Below are positions 52,044-60,505 of a DNA stretch of 64,000 bases, one piece after another; positions within the stretch are counted from its first letter, which is position 1, and each line of letters opens with the position of its first letter. The stretch spans positions 2,728,001-2,792,000 of the forward strand of contig OY787533.1 of assembly GCA_963678925.1 (NCBI GenBank), given 5' to 3'. The notes under the pieces were generated by a model. That model worked only from the letters and a program-made list of their open reading frames with translations, did not search any database and was not told the origin of the DNA. The position numbers and the translations under genes were made by a program. This DNA is from G963665925 sp963678925 (GTDB taxonomy: Bacteria > Bacillota > Clostridia > Peptostreptococcales > Acidaminobacteraceae).

Positions 52044-52451
52044 TTACATGGGAATTTCCTTGTTTTTCAGGCGTTTTATGAGATCCTCAACCTTATCTTT
52101 AATGAGGTCGCGTGTGACTCTGAACCCATCAATCGGACCACCGGACGGATCATCCAGTCCCCAGTCTTCTGAGTGCTTGTTTGGCACAAATGGACACTGA
52201 ACATTGCAGCCCATTGTAATAAGAAGATCCAGTTCCTCTGGGATGTCGCTCAGAAGCTTGGGTCTGTGCTCGGACATGTCTATACCTGCTTCTTCCATGA
52301 CTTCAACTGCAAGCGGCTTCACTTCGGGATAGTTCTCAGTGCCCGCTGAATAAGCTTCAAAAATATCACTGCCCAAGGCCTTTGCCCATCCTTCGGCCAT
52401 TTGGCTTCTGCATGAGTTGTGAACGCAGACAAATGCAACTTTATATTTCAT
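52044..52451 (-). CDS. arsC: Arsenate reductase, thioredoxin-coupled type
   Basis: 135-residue protein with the low-molecular-weight phosphatase fold. The P-loop C-x5-R is C9-VHNSC-R15. Two more cysteines, C82 and C86 in MGCNVQCPFVP, can form the disulfide relay of thioredoxin-linked ArsC. The loop between them is shorter than in the Staphylococcus enzyme. The block DWGLDDPSGG is typical. No arsB, acr3 or arsR gene lies nearby. The start has a weak upstream GGAGA site. A protein-tyrosine phosphatase role is an alternative. Confidence 0.85.
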   Translation of the reverse strand: MKYKVAFVCVHNSCRSQMAEGWAKALGSDIFEAYSAGTENYPEVKPLAVEVMEEAGIDMSEHRPKLLSDIPEELDLLITMGCNVQCPFVPNKHSEDWGLDDPSGGPIDGFRVTRDLIKDKVEDLIKRLKNKEIPM

Positions 52452-52517
52452 ATCATTCTCCTCTCATCATGTCTGACCATTATACTACGAATTTGGTTTG
52501 AATGTGTTAATTTCAAT

Positions 52518-53018
52518 TTAAAAATCAAGTAATTGAAGGCCGTAATACAAATGCGAGCAGGTTTGCCCATCGAAATCTGCAACATGGGGGAGCTCACCCC
52601 ACTTCTCAAAGTTGAATTTTTCAAGGAGACCAATGCTGGCTTGATTAAATCCCAGCAGAATGGCGACAAGATGCCTGTATTTCAGGTCTTTAGCCTTCTC
52701 TATGGCAAATTGCAGGAGTTCGCTGCCAATGCCCTGGCGCTGGAAGTCCTTGTGAAGATAGTAGCTGACCTCTGCGAGAAAGCGCATGGCTTTGCGTCCA
52801 GGCCTGTAGGGACTTAAGTAGACATAGCCCACAACCCTTCCCGCCTTTTCATAAACATAAAGCGGATAAGCTTCGTTCATATGTGCGTCAAACCAGCCCT
52901 GACGCATTTCTACTGAAAAAGGTTCTGTGTCAGCCGTGCATCGACCAGCCACAATCGCCTGGTTGTAGATTTCAGTAAGCTGGGCCAGATCACTCTGTTT
53001 TGCAAGTCGTATGGACAT
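52518..53018 (-). CDS. GNAT acetyltransferase, phosphinothricin acetyltransferase-like
   Basis: 166 residues. The pattern IRLAKQSDLAQLTEIYNQAI, then TADTEPFSVEMRQGWFDAH and VGYVYLSPYRP, follows the Pat/Bar group, with the acetyl-CoA loop in DFQRQGIGSELLQ. These enzymes acetylate phosphinothricin, methionine sulfone or similar amino acids. The natural substrate here is unknown. The ATG at 53018 has AGGAGGA 7 bases upstream; longer forms are not supported. Confidence 0.85.
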   Translation of the reverse strand: MSIRLAKQSDLAQLTEIYNQAIVAGRCTADTEPFSVEMRQGWFDAHMNEAYPLYVYEKAGRVVGYVYLSPYRPGRKAMRFLAEVSYYLHKDFQRQGIGSELLQFAIEKAKDLKYRHLVAILLGFNQASIGLLEKFNFEKWGELPHVADFDGQTCSHLYYGLQLLDF

Positions 53019-53128
53019 TATCTTCCTCCTAGATGCGATTCTTTGTGCTAAGAACATTTTAGCACAAAAAAATACTGGGAATTTATAAATAGATTCGGTC
53101 TACTTGGCGTGAAATTTGGTGGGACACA

Positions 53129-53184
53129 TTGACAGTGTTATGGGCATTTGTTATTATGTGCTTGTTAAATGATAATTGTTATCA
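53129..53184 (+). promoter_or_regulatory. Flavodoxin promoter with Fur-type operator
   Basis: TTGACA (53129-53134) and TATTAT (53152-53157) are 17 bases apart. The perfect dyad TGATAA-TTG-TTATCA (53170-53184) just downstream resembles a Fur box. Iron-bound Fur would block transcription. Confidence 0.8.
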
Positions 53185-53245
53185 ATTGGTGAGGCCTTCA
53201 ATTAGAGTTCTTGTATTCAGAAACAGAATGTAAAGGAGCATACAT

Positions 53246-53680
53246 ATGAAAAATATTACGATTGTCTATGGTTCAACGACAGGTTCAACCCAAACGGTAG
53301 CTCAGTGGATAGAGGGTGTCCTTTCTGAAAAGGGTGCATCCGTGAAGCTGCTCGATGCATCAGGGACCAAGGCTGATGCGACACAGGATGCGGACCTGAT
53401 CCTGCTCGGTGCATCCACTTGGGGAGAGGGCGATATTCAGGATGACTTTGTCGACTTTTATGATGCAATGGACAAGGTACATTTTGATGGCAGGAAGGTC
53501 GCTGTATTCGGTTGTGGAGATAGTGCCATGTTCCCGCATGTATTCTGTGAGGCGGTTACTCAAATTGAGCAGAAGGCTTCAGAATGCGGCGCACATGTGA
53601 TTGCAGAAAGTCTCAGGGTAGACGGTCTTGTCGATGACTATGAATCTGCGGTGAAACAGTGGGCAGAAGCTTTGCTGTAA
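53246..53680 (+). CDS. Flavodoxin
   Basis: 144-residue FMN protein. The phosphate loop is YGSTTGSTQ. The isoalloxazine loops are around GASTWGEGD and GCGDSAMF, typical of short-chain flavodoxins. It replaces ferredoxin as electron carrier when iron is low, which fits the Fur-type box in its promoter. The ATG follows AAAGGAG. A terminator ends the single-gene unit. Confidence 0.93.
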   Translation: MKNITIVYGSTTGSTQTVAQWIEGVLSEKGASVKLLDASGTKADATQDADLILLGASTWGEGDIQDDFVDFYDAMDKVHFDGRKVAVFGCGDSAMFPHVFCEAVTQIEQKASECGAHVIAESLRVDGLVDDYESAVKQWAEALL

Positions 53681-53708
53681 AAATGAAGAGGTGGAAATGA
53701 GAAATTTG

Positions 53709-53748
53709 AATGCCGCTGCGGGTTTTGAATCCGTGGCGGCATTTTTCT
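53709..53748 (+). terminator. Terminator after the flavodoxin gene
   Basis: AATGCCGC pairs with GCGGCATT and is followed by TTTCTTTATTT. Confidence 0.8.
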
Positions 53749-53853
53749 TTATTTCACAAATTTGAAGACCTGTTTTTAGGGTATCCAGTCTAGGGTATAA
53801 TAAAAAAATAAAATCGGAGCGCTTTGGTTGATCAAAGTGAAAGGGAGGGTTCC

Positions 53854-54816
53854 ATGCAGACGTATATCGGACTGGACATCGGTGGTACTAAAATATTGGG
53901 TTCGCTCTACAATTCGGACGGCGAATCGTTAAAACGTGTTAAGAAGAAAACGAAAGCATCAGAGGGAATAGAGGCTGTTCTGAGTCAGATTTTCAAAGTG
54001 GTGGATGAGCTTATTGAAGATGAAGAGATAGAGCTGGTCGGGATCGGTGCCGGATCGCCAGGTATTGTGAAGAAGGAAAGTATTATAGAGTTTTCACCCA
54101 ATATCCCTTTTAGAAACTTCAATTTGGGAGAAAAGATGCGCACGCGTTACAATGTGCCGTTTGTGCTCGGCAATGATGTGAATGTGGCCATGTTCGGCGA
54201 ATGGAAGGTTGCAGAACACAAGCAGGCGAAAAATGTCCTGGGCCTATTTATTGGCACGGGTGTCGGTGGTGCCATTATCATTGATGGAGAGCTTTATACA
54301 GGCCAAGGCGGTGCTGCGGAGTTCGGACACATGGTTGTGAACCCAGAGGGCGCCAACTGTGGGTGCGGGTCTCAGGGATGTCTTGAAGCTTATGCTTCGA
54401 AAACAGGAATTCGCAATGCGCTGAAGGGCCAAATAAAAAAAGGGCGAGTTTCCCTCATTGAACCATTTTTGATATCAGACGGCGCTGTGCTTAAAAGCTC
54501 CAGTATCAAAAAGGCTTACGAGCAAAAGGATGCCCTGGTTACTGAAGTCCTGAAACGGTCTGTATACTATTTGGGGATTGCCGTTGGGAATCTTGTGAAT
54601 ATGTTCCACCCTGACCTGATTATTTTGGGTGGTGGGGTTATGGAGTCTATGGGCGGTGACATGATTGGAGATATTGTTGAGGAAGCTATGCGTCACAGTA
54701 TGCCGGGCATGCTGGATGACGTTGCCTTCGAGCTGTCTCATTTAAGTGACGATGCGGGCATATATGGTGCCTACGCCCTCATCAAGGATAAGCTTGAAAA
54801 GGAAAAAGGCATTTAG
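53854..54816 (+). CDS. ROK family sugar kinase (glucokinase-like)
   Basis: 320 residues. The ATP loop LDIGGTK starts at D8. The catalytic base is D108 in LGNDVNVAMFGEW, and the ROK zinc motif is NCGCGSQGCLEAYAS. Without an N-terminal DNA-binding domain it is a kinase, most likely for glucose or another hexose. The ATG at 53854 follows AAGGGAGGG; an upstream in-frame start is weaker. The small gene at 54883 follows. Confidence 0.9.
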   Translation: MQTYIGLDIGGTKILGSLYNSDGESLKRVKKKTKASEGIEAVLSQIFKVVDELIEDEEIELVGIGAGSPGIVKKESIIEFSPNIPFRNFNLGEKMRTRYNVPFVLGNDVNVAMFGEWKVAEHKQAKNVLGLFIGTGVGGAIIIDGELYTGQGGAAEFGHMVVNPEGANCGCGSQGCLEAYASKTGIRNALKGQIKKGRVSLIEPFLISDGAVLKSSSIKKAYEQKDALVTEVLKRSVYYLGIAVGNLVNMFHPDLIILGGGVMESMGGDMIGDIVEEAMRHSMPGMLDDVAFELSHLSDDAGIYGAYALIKDKLEKEKGI

Positions 54817-54882
54817 TACGATTTTCATGAAAATTGATTGCAAACAATCTTCAGGGGTAAAACCTATCACGAGGAGGTTTGT

Positions 54883-55050
54883 ATGAGTGTAAATGACATT
54901 TTGTTCTGGGAGCGTGTCGAAGCCTATATTTCGAAGCTGACACAGAATGATTACGAAATGGAACATGCTCTGCGCGCAGCCGTTTTGAGATTTGACGTGA
55001 CAATGGATGAAATTCTGCAGTACTGTAATTTTGATGGATCACAGGGTTAA
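54883..55050 (+). CDS. Small hypothetical protein, 55 residues
   Basis: Begins MSVNDILFWERVEAYISKL and continues DYEMEHALRAAVLRFDVTMDEIL. It has a strong GAGGAGG site and its own terminator, so I take it as real. It is acidic and helical, with no membrane segment. It lies 66 bases after the ROK kinase gene and may share its transcript. The function is unknown. Confidence 0.65.
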   Translation: MSVNDILFWERVEAYISKLTQNDYEMEHALRAAVLRFDVTMDEILQYCNFDGSQG

Positions 55051-55052
55051 AA

Positions 55053-55108
55053 TAAAAAAAGCACCTCTCATTCTGTATCAGGCCGATACGGAAGGCGAGG
55101 TGCTGTTT
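55053..55108. terminator. Bidirectional terminator
   Basis: AAAAGCACCTC pairs with GAGGTGCTGTTTT, with an inner CTGTATC/GATACGG stem. It serves the small gene and the convergent membrane protein gene. Confidence 0.8.
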
Positions 55109-55119
55109 TACTGTGAAAA

Positions 55120-55659
55120 TCAATTCTTGCATGCCCCTTTGCTGGCTAAGATGATAAAAACAGGACCAATCAGTGTCCCCAGCATGGATGCGATGTACAT
55201 ACCCTTGACCGTATGACTTGCAAAAAGGAACTTGTAGACCTCCAGGCTGTAGAATTCACATATAAAGAAGGATGCAACGATGCATGCCGTAAAGAGGATG
55301 AGATTGAGGATCTGTTTTGGGGTTTTAACCTCAAAAAGCTCAATGGCAACGATGATGATTGCAAGATACATATAGTGAAATCCGGCTTCCTTGGGCAAAT
55401 AGATGAACATTTGCGTGGTGACAGCTGTATAAGATGAAGCAAGCGATAGAAGTTTTGAGACATGGATATAGCCGTAGTGGAGAGCAAGTCGGGCACCAAG
55501 CAGGCCAAGGACACAGAAGAACTGGGTGAGTCCCGCCCAAAGCGCACCATGATAGAGAAAGATGACTGGAAAAATGACGCAGTAAAGGATGCTCAGATCA
55601 ATATATGTTCGAAGCAGCAGCTGCTGTGGATTTGATTTCAATTCCGTTTCTGATTGCAT
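55120..55659 (-). CDS. Integral membrane protein of unknown function
   Basis: 179 residues with about six hydrophobic segments and short loops. The pattern recalls the membrane sensor part of some diguanylate cyclases, but no GGDEF or other cytoplasmic domain follows. It could be a stand-alone sensor or a shortened relic. The ATG at 55659 follows CGGAGGA; the ORF extends eight codons further upstream. It converges on the small 55-residue gene. Confidence 0.7.
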   Translation of the reverse strand: MQSETELKSNPQQLLLRTYIDLSILYCVIFPVIFLYHGALWAGLTQFFCVLGLLGARLALHYGYIHVSKLLSLASSYTAVTTQMFIYLPKEAGFHYMYLAIIIVAIELFEVKTPKQILNLILFTACIVASFFICEFYSLEVYKFLFASHTVKGMYIASMLGTLIGPVFIILASKGACKN

Positions 55660-55882
55660 GTTTGATCCTCCGTAAAGTTGCATATTACTATTAGTATAAT
55701 CTCTAATTACAGAAATCGTAACAGTTTTCGAAGAATTTTCTTTGAAAATATTAAGAAATCGTCGTATTTTTTATGCATTTCGCATTATTGTATGCAATTA
55801 TACATTGAAACGTGCATTTTGATGTGGTATCATGAATTAAAATTCACACGAGCATCCATGCATCGTTCACAAGGAGGTTACA

Positions 55883-58162
55883 ATGGTTCAACTAATAGCA
55901 GACGGGGTTTTTATCGAGAATGGATTAAACATACTGCAAACGGACGCAGTTTCCATTTCAGCGGATGATGCGAAAAAGAACACGATTTCTTACAGCATAC
56001 TGACAAAGCATAATACAAATCATAATAATATTTCATTGCAGATAAAATTTGATGCCATGGCTTCCCATGACATTACCTATGTGGGGATTATTCAGACAGC
56101 AAAGGCAAGTGGTATGAAGGCCTTCCCAATTCCCTACGTACTCACAAACTGCCACAACAGCCTGTGTGCGGTTGGGGGAACCATCAATGAAGACGACCAT
56201 CTGTACGGTCTGGCAGCGGCAAAGAAATATGGTGGCATTTACGTTCCAGCACACCATGCGGTAATCCATCAGTATATGCGTGAAGAGATGACCAAGTGTG
56301 GTGGCATGATTTTAGGGTCTGACTCGCATACACGATACGGTGCTCTGGGGACTATGGCAATCGGTGAGGGTGGTCCGGAACTGGTCAAGCAGCTGATGAA
56401 CAGAACCTATGACATCAAATATCCAGAAGTTGTCGCAGTTTATCTGGAAGGGTCGCCAAAGACAGGTGTAGGCCCTCAGGATGTGGCGCTCAGTATTATC
56501 GCAAGTGTTTTCAAAAGTGGTTTTGTCAAGAATAAGGTGCTAGAATTCGTGGGCCCGGGAATTGAAGACCTGTCCATTGACTACAGAAACGGTATCGATG
56601 TCATGACGACGGAAACGACATGCCTGAGTTCAATCTGGTGTACGGACGGGCGTGTAAAAGACTTTTATGATAGAGCGGGAAGACCTGATGATTTCGAAAC
56701 ACTGATACCTTCTGGCACAGCCTACTATGACGCAATGGTTCGAGTGAACCTGTCAGATATAGAACCTATGATTGCACTGCCTTTCCACCCAAGCAACGTC
56801 TATACGATTGCTGAAGTGAAGGCGAACGCAAAAGAGATATTCGAGAATATTGATGCAAAGTTCAAAGAAGACAATCCACACTTGGAATTCGATCTGGGCC
56901 TTGCGAAGAAGGTCACATCACGTGGTGTTCAGGTCGATCAGGGCATTATTGCGGGATGTGCTGGCGGGACCTATGAAAATATCTTCAAGGCTGCCGACAT
57001 TTTGACAAGCGGCAAGGGTCAGCCTGGATTTTTCAACATCAGTGTCTATCCTGCAAGTGAAGCTATCCACTACGAACTCCTAAACAGCGGTGCGGCATCG
57101 AAACTGGTGGAATCGGGCATAACCCTGAAAACAGCATTTTGCGGACCTTGCTTTGGTGCCGGCGATGTGCCAAGTCATCAGGGCCTCAGCATCAGACATA
57201 CAACCCGTAATTTCCCAAATAGAGAGGGTTCAAAGCCTGCTGAAGGACAAATTGCTTCAGTTGCACTGATGGATGCCATGTCCATTGCTGCAACAGCCCT
57301 AAACGGCGGTGTGCTCACATCTGCCGCAGAGCTGGGGATTGCATTTGAAACGGTGGATTATGGCTTTAAGGCGTCCATCAACAAGAGTAAAATCTACAAT
57401 GGATTTGGAAATCCAGATGCATCGGTTGAACTTGTTTACGGACCCAATATTACAGATTGGCCAGAAATACGTCCTCTGTCAGACCACATTGCCCTCAAGG
57501 TGGCATCGGTCATTCACGACGAAGTAACAACAACCGATGAACTGATTCCATCAGGAGATACGTCCTCATACAGATCGAACCCGCTGAAGCTTGCGGAGTT
57601 CACATTGTCTAGAAAAGATCCGCATTATGTTGGGCGTGCCAAGGACATACAGGCCCTTGAAGACGAACGTCGTGCCTTCGTAGACGGAAAGACGCTCACG
57701 GTTTCACAGGAGCTGAAGGCGCTGATAACAGATGCATATGGACTGGGCAGTGACGCAGATTACAAACACATTCTTAGACAGACAGGCATTGGCAGCGTGA
57801 TTTTTGCAAACAAGCCGGGCGATGGGTCTGCCAGGGAACAGGCGGCATCATGTCAGCGTGTTCTAGGCGCTCTTGGAAACATTGCAGCTGATTATGCGAC
57901 AAAACGCTACAGAAGCAACGTCATCAACTGGGGTATGCTGCCCTTTACCTGTGATATGGATGATTTCAGAACAGAGGACATTCTTCTCGTGAAGGATGTA
58001 CGTCAAGCCGTTGAAACAGGCGCTGAAAAGGTCAAGGCTGTCCTTGTGAGAGAAGGTCTGTCCAAGGAAATCGAGCTCAAGATCGAGAACCTTTCAGAAA
58101 AGGAAAGAGAGGTCATCCTGAGTGGTTGCCTCATGAATTATTATGCAAGCGAAAATGCCTAG
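55883..58162 (+). CDS. Aconitase-family hydratase (YbhJ-like)
   Basis: 759-residue protein of the aconitase superfamily. Likely [4Fe-4S] ligands are C359 in AGCAGGT and C420 and C423 in FCGPCFG. Substrate-site blocks such as GSDSHTRYGALGTMAIGEGG and the C-terminal swivel domain are present. Layout and length are like the uncharacterised E. coli hydratase YbhJ rather than AcnA, AcnB or LeuCD. The substrate is unknown; an isomerisation or hydration of a tricarboxylic or similar acid is expected. The ATG follows AAGGAGG. No other citrate-cycle gene is nearby. Confidence 0.85.
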   Translation: MVQLIADGVFIENGLNILQTDAVSISADDAKKNTISYSILTKHNTNHNNISLQIKFDAMASHDITYVGIIQTAKASGMKAFPIPYVLTNCHNSLCAVGGTINEDDHLYGLAAAKKYGGIYVPAHHAVIHQYMREEMTKCGGMILGSDSHTRYGALGTMAIGEGGPELVKQLMNRTYDIKYPEVVAVYLEGSPKTGVGPQDVALSIIASVFKSGFVKNKVLEFVGPGIEDLSIDYRNGIDVMTTETTCLSSIWCTDGRVKDFYDRAGRPDDFETLIPSGTAYYDAMVRVNLSDIEPMIALPFHPSNVYTIAEVKANAKEIFENIDAKFKEDNPHLEFDLGLAKKVTSRGVQVDQGIIAGCAGGTYENIFKAADILTSGKGQPGFFNISVYPASEAIHYELLNSGAASKLVESGITLKTAFCGPCFGAGDVPSHQGLSIRHTTRNFPNREGSKPAEGQIASVALMDAMSIAATALNGGVLTSAAELGIAFETVDYGFKASINKSKIYNGFGNPDASVELVYGPNITDWPEIRPLSDHIALKVASVIHDEVTTTDELIPSGDTSSYRSNPLKLAEFTLSRKDPHYVGRAKDIQALEDERRAFVDGKTLTVSQELKALITDAYGLGSDADYKHILRQTGIGSVIFANKPGDGSAREQAASCQRVLGALGNIAADYATKRYRSNVINWGMLPFTCDMDDFRTEDILLVKDVRQAVETGAEKVKAVLVREGLSKEIELKIENLSEKEREVILSGCLMNYYASENA

Positions 58163-58226
58163 GAAGGGCACGTGAACAGAGCGGTTACTTTCCATCAGGC
58201 AAAGTTGTAAAATTTCATAAAATTTA

Positions 58227-58439
58227 GAAGGGACAGCTGTAAGCAGCTGTCCCTTTCAGGTTGTCGACAAAGTCGACAAGATGGTAGACTTTAGAAAACT
58301 TCGAAAGCCAAGGCGCGGATAAAATCCGCTCTATGAGCGTACTAAGGTACGTGATTAGAGCGAATTTTATCCAGCAACGCAGTATTTCGGAGTTTTTCTA
58401 AAGTCTGGAAGGGACAGCTGTAAGCAGCTGTCCCTTTCA
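58227..58439. repeat. Palindromic repeat element flanked by identical 32-base hairpins
   Basis: An imperfect palindrome spans 58286-58406: its ends AGACTTTAGAAAA and TTTTTCTAAAGTCT are complementary and pairing continues toward the centre with mismatches. It is flanked by two identical direct copies of a 32-base sequence (58227-58258 and 58408-58439), each itself a hairpin GGGACAGCTG-TAAG-CAGCTGTCCC. There is no coding capacity. It looks like a MITE or REP-type element, perhaps inserted into or copying a terminator. Confidence 0.8.
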
Positions 58440-58445
58440 CTTTAT

Positions 58446-60302
58446 TTATGAGATCGTATAGGCGTTTTTTCCAGGTTCATTTGAAGAGACAAGCGTGAAG
58501 GCCTGTTCATCTTCAAGTAGCATGTCGACAAATACGTCGACGACATCAGGATCGAACTGGGTGGCTTTACCCTTTATGAGTTCGGCAATGGCGCCGTCAA
58601 TGGCCATAGGATTTGTTCTGTAAGGCCGATCGCTGGTCATGGCGTCATAGGCATCTGCAACAGTAAGGATGCGTGCAGGCAGCTCGATGCCCTCACCCTC
58701 CAGATTGTTGGGGTATCCCTTGCCGTCAAAGCGTTCGTGGTGCTGAACGATAATGCGGTTACAGCTCTCGAGGAAATCGACATCCTTAAGTATTTCAAAA
58801 CCGATCATAGGGTGCTTTTTCACAAGGTGGTACTCCTCGAAATTAAGTGCCCCCTTCTTGTTCAGGATGCTGCTTGGAATGCCAATCTTGCCAATGTCGT
58901 GGAGCAAGCATGCAAACTCAAGGTCGTTTTGGTCTGACAGGGGCAGGTCCATGCGTTTTGCAATGCTGAGTGAGATATCTCGAACCCGGTCACAGTGTCC
59001 CCGCGTGTATTCGTCTTTAGCCTCAATGGCATTGGCAAGTACACGGACTGTGGAAACGTAGTTCTTTCGAATCTCCCCAATCAGCTGGGTGAGTTCTTCG
59101 TTCAGGGCGATGGTCTCCTCGGAATACTGCATGATTTCCTGTTGCTGTCTTGTGATTTCAATATTCTTTTCAGTAAGAATCCGAACATGACTGTCCCGTT
59201 CGCTGAGAAGCGACTCCGTATGTCGAATCAGTTTGTTGAAATGTGTGCTGAGTTCCTGGAACTCATCCTTTGACCCGACAGAGGCCGAAACCTTATAGTC
59301 TCCTGCGGTTGCTTTTTGAATGGCACTGAGAATCACTTCAGCTGGTTCTGTCAGATTTCTTGCAAGAAGAGAACCGACAAAAAAAGTGATAGTCAAGGCG
59401 AAAATGCCGACCGAAACCGTCTGGCTTTTGATTGGAGCAAGTACGGCTGCAGTGTTCACTGGCGATATGCCAACGAGCTTCCAGTTGGTATTGGGCACGG
59501 ACAGATAGGACACAATGTTCTCTTCTCCCATGTAGGTTGTCGTATAGGAGCCTTCAGGATTGCTGAGAACTGCATCGGCCCAGGTGGCGTCTGTAAGTGT
59601 GGTGGTGACCATGCGCTTATCCGGATGGGCAAATATGTAGCCGTCATTGCCAATGAGCATGAGGGCTCCGCCTTCTACAAACTCAAGGTCCTGTATGATA
59701 TCTGAGAACTTTGAAAGCTTAAGGTCAATTCCAAAAACGCCGACAAGGGCGTCTTTATTGAATACCGCTTTTGCAACGGTTACAATTATTTCTCCTGAAT
59801 CGCCTGCGTCGAGATAGGGCTCTGTCCAGATTACGCGGTCGCGGTTATTCACAGCGCTCTGATACCAGTCCCTGACCCGGCAGTCATAATCAAGCGGCAT
59901 GGTCGGATCGAGGGGTGCAAGATAGAGGGAGCCGTCGGCTTCGCTTCCGAAGTACATCCAGGCCACATCGGGATTGGTGGTTATGGTCCCGTACCAGGTA
60001 TCGGTCACTGGCCTGAAATGGAAGGGCACATCGCGTACCATCTTTTCCTGGCCGGGCACAGGCTTGAAATGGACCAGATTCTGGTCGGAGGCCCACCGGT
60101 CAACGATGTATTCCATATCATTCATAAAATTGCTTAAAAAATAGCTGTTGATATTGCTCACCTGGGTGAAGCCCTGTGCTTCGGTGTTTTTGAGCACAGA
60201 CCTTTCAACGCCTTTGAAAGAGAGATAGCCAAGCGTTAAAAGAGAGATGGAGATTAGAAAGAATGTCATCATGATTATTTTTCTGCGAATTGTCGTTTTC
60301 AT
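58446..60302 (-). CDS. HD-GYP domain protein with Cache sensor (cyclic-di-GMP phosphodiesterase)
   Basis: About 618 residues. A membrane segment near 8-28 is followed by an extracellular double Cache sensor of about 270 residues (VFGIDLKLSKF, LIGNDGYIFAHPD). A second membrane segment (near 300-320), HAMP and a coiled coil come next. The HD-GYP domain has LLHDIGKIGIP, KKHPMIGFEIL and HHERFDGKGYPNNL. Such proteins hydrolyse cyclic-di-GMP. I choose the ATG at 60302, which follows GAGGAG; the open frame reaches a TTG at 60404 that lacks a ribosome site. It is divergent from the patatin gene. Confidence 0.92.
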   Translation of the reverse strand: MKTTIRRKIIMMTFFLISISLLTLGYLSFKGVERSVLKNTEAQGFTQVSNINSYFLSNFMNDMEYIVDRWASDQNLVHFKPVPGQEKMVRDVPFHFRPVTDTWYGTITTNPDVAWMYFGSEADGSLYLAPLDPTMPLDYDCRVRDWYQSAVNNRDRVIWTEPYLDAGDSGEIIVTVAKAVFNKDALVGVFGIDLKLSKFSDIIQDLEFVEGGALMLIGNDGYIFAHPDKRMVTTTLTDATWADAVLSNPEGSYTTTYMGEENIVSYLSVPNTNWKLVGISPVNTAAVLAPIKSQTVSVGIFALTITFFVGSLLARNLTEPAEVILSAIQKATAGDYKVSASVGSKDEFQELSTHFNKLIRHTESLLSERDSHVRILTEKNIEITRQQQEIMQYSEETIALNEELTQLIGEIRKNYVSTVRVLANAIEAKDEYTRGHCDRVRDISLSIAKRMDLPLSDQNDLEFACLLHDIGKIGIPSSILNKKGALNFEEYHLVKKHPMIGFEILKDVDFLESCNRIIVQHHERFDGKGYPNNLEGEGIELPARILTVADAYDAMTSDRPYRTNPMAIDGAIAELIKGKATQFDPDVVDVFVDMLLEDEQAFTLVSSNEPGKNAYTIS

Positions 60303-60505
60303 AGGTCTCCTCATGCGTGGTACTTTAAGACATCTAGTTCGAAATATTCTGAATAAGAAAGCGCTATCTCTATATTTTCGCCATTGTTTGCCGAAATCCT
60401 TCAAAAAAATTTAAAGGTGAATGGAATCTGCTGGACGAATATAGATTACTGAATACCCATAGGAGACTCAGAGTTGGAAAGATATTTGGATAGATGGAGG
60501 CAAGA

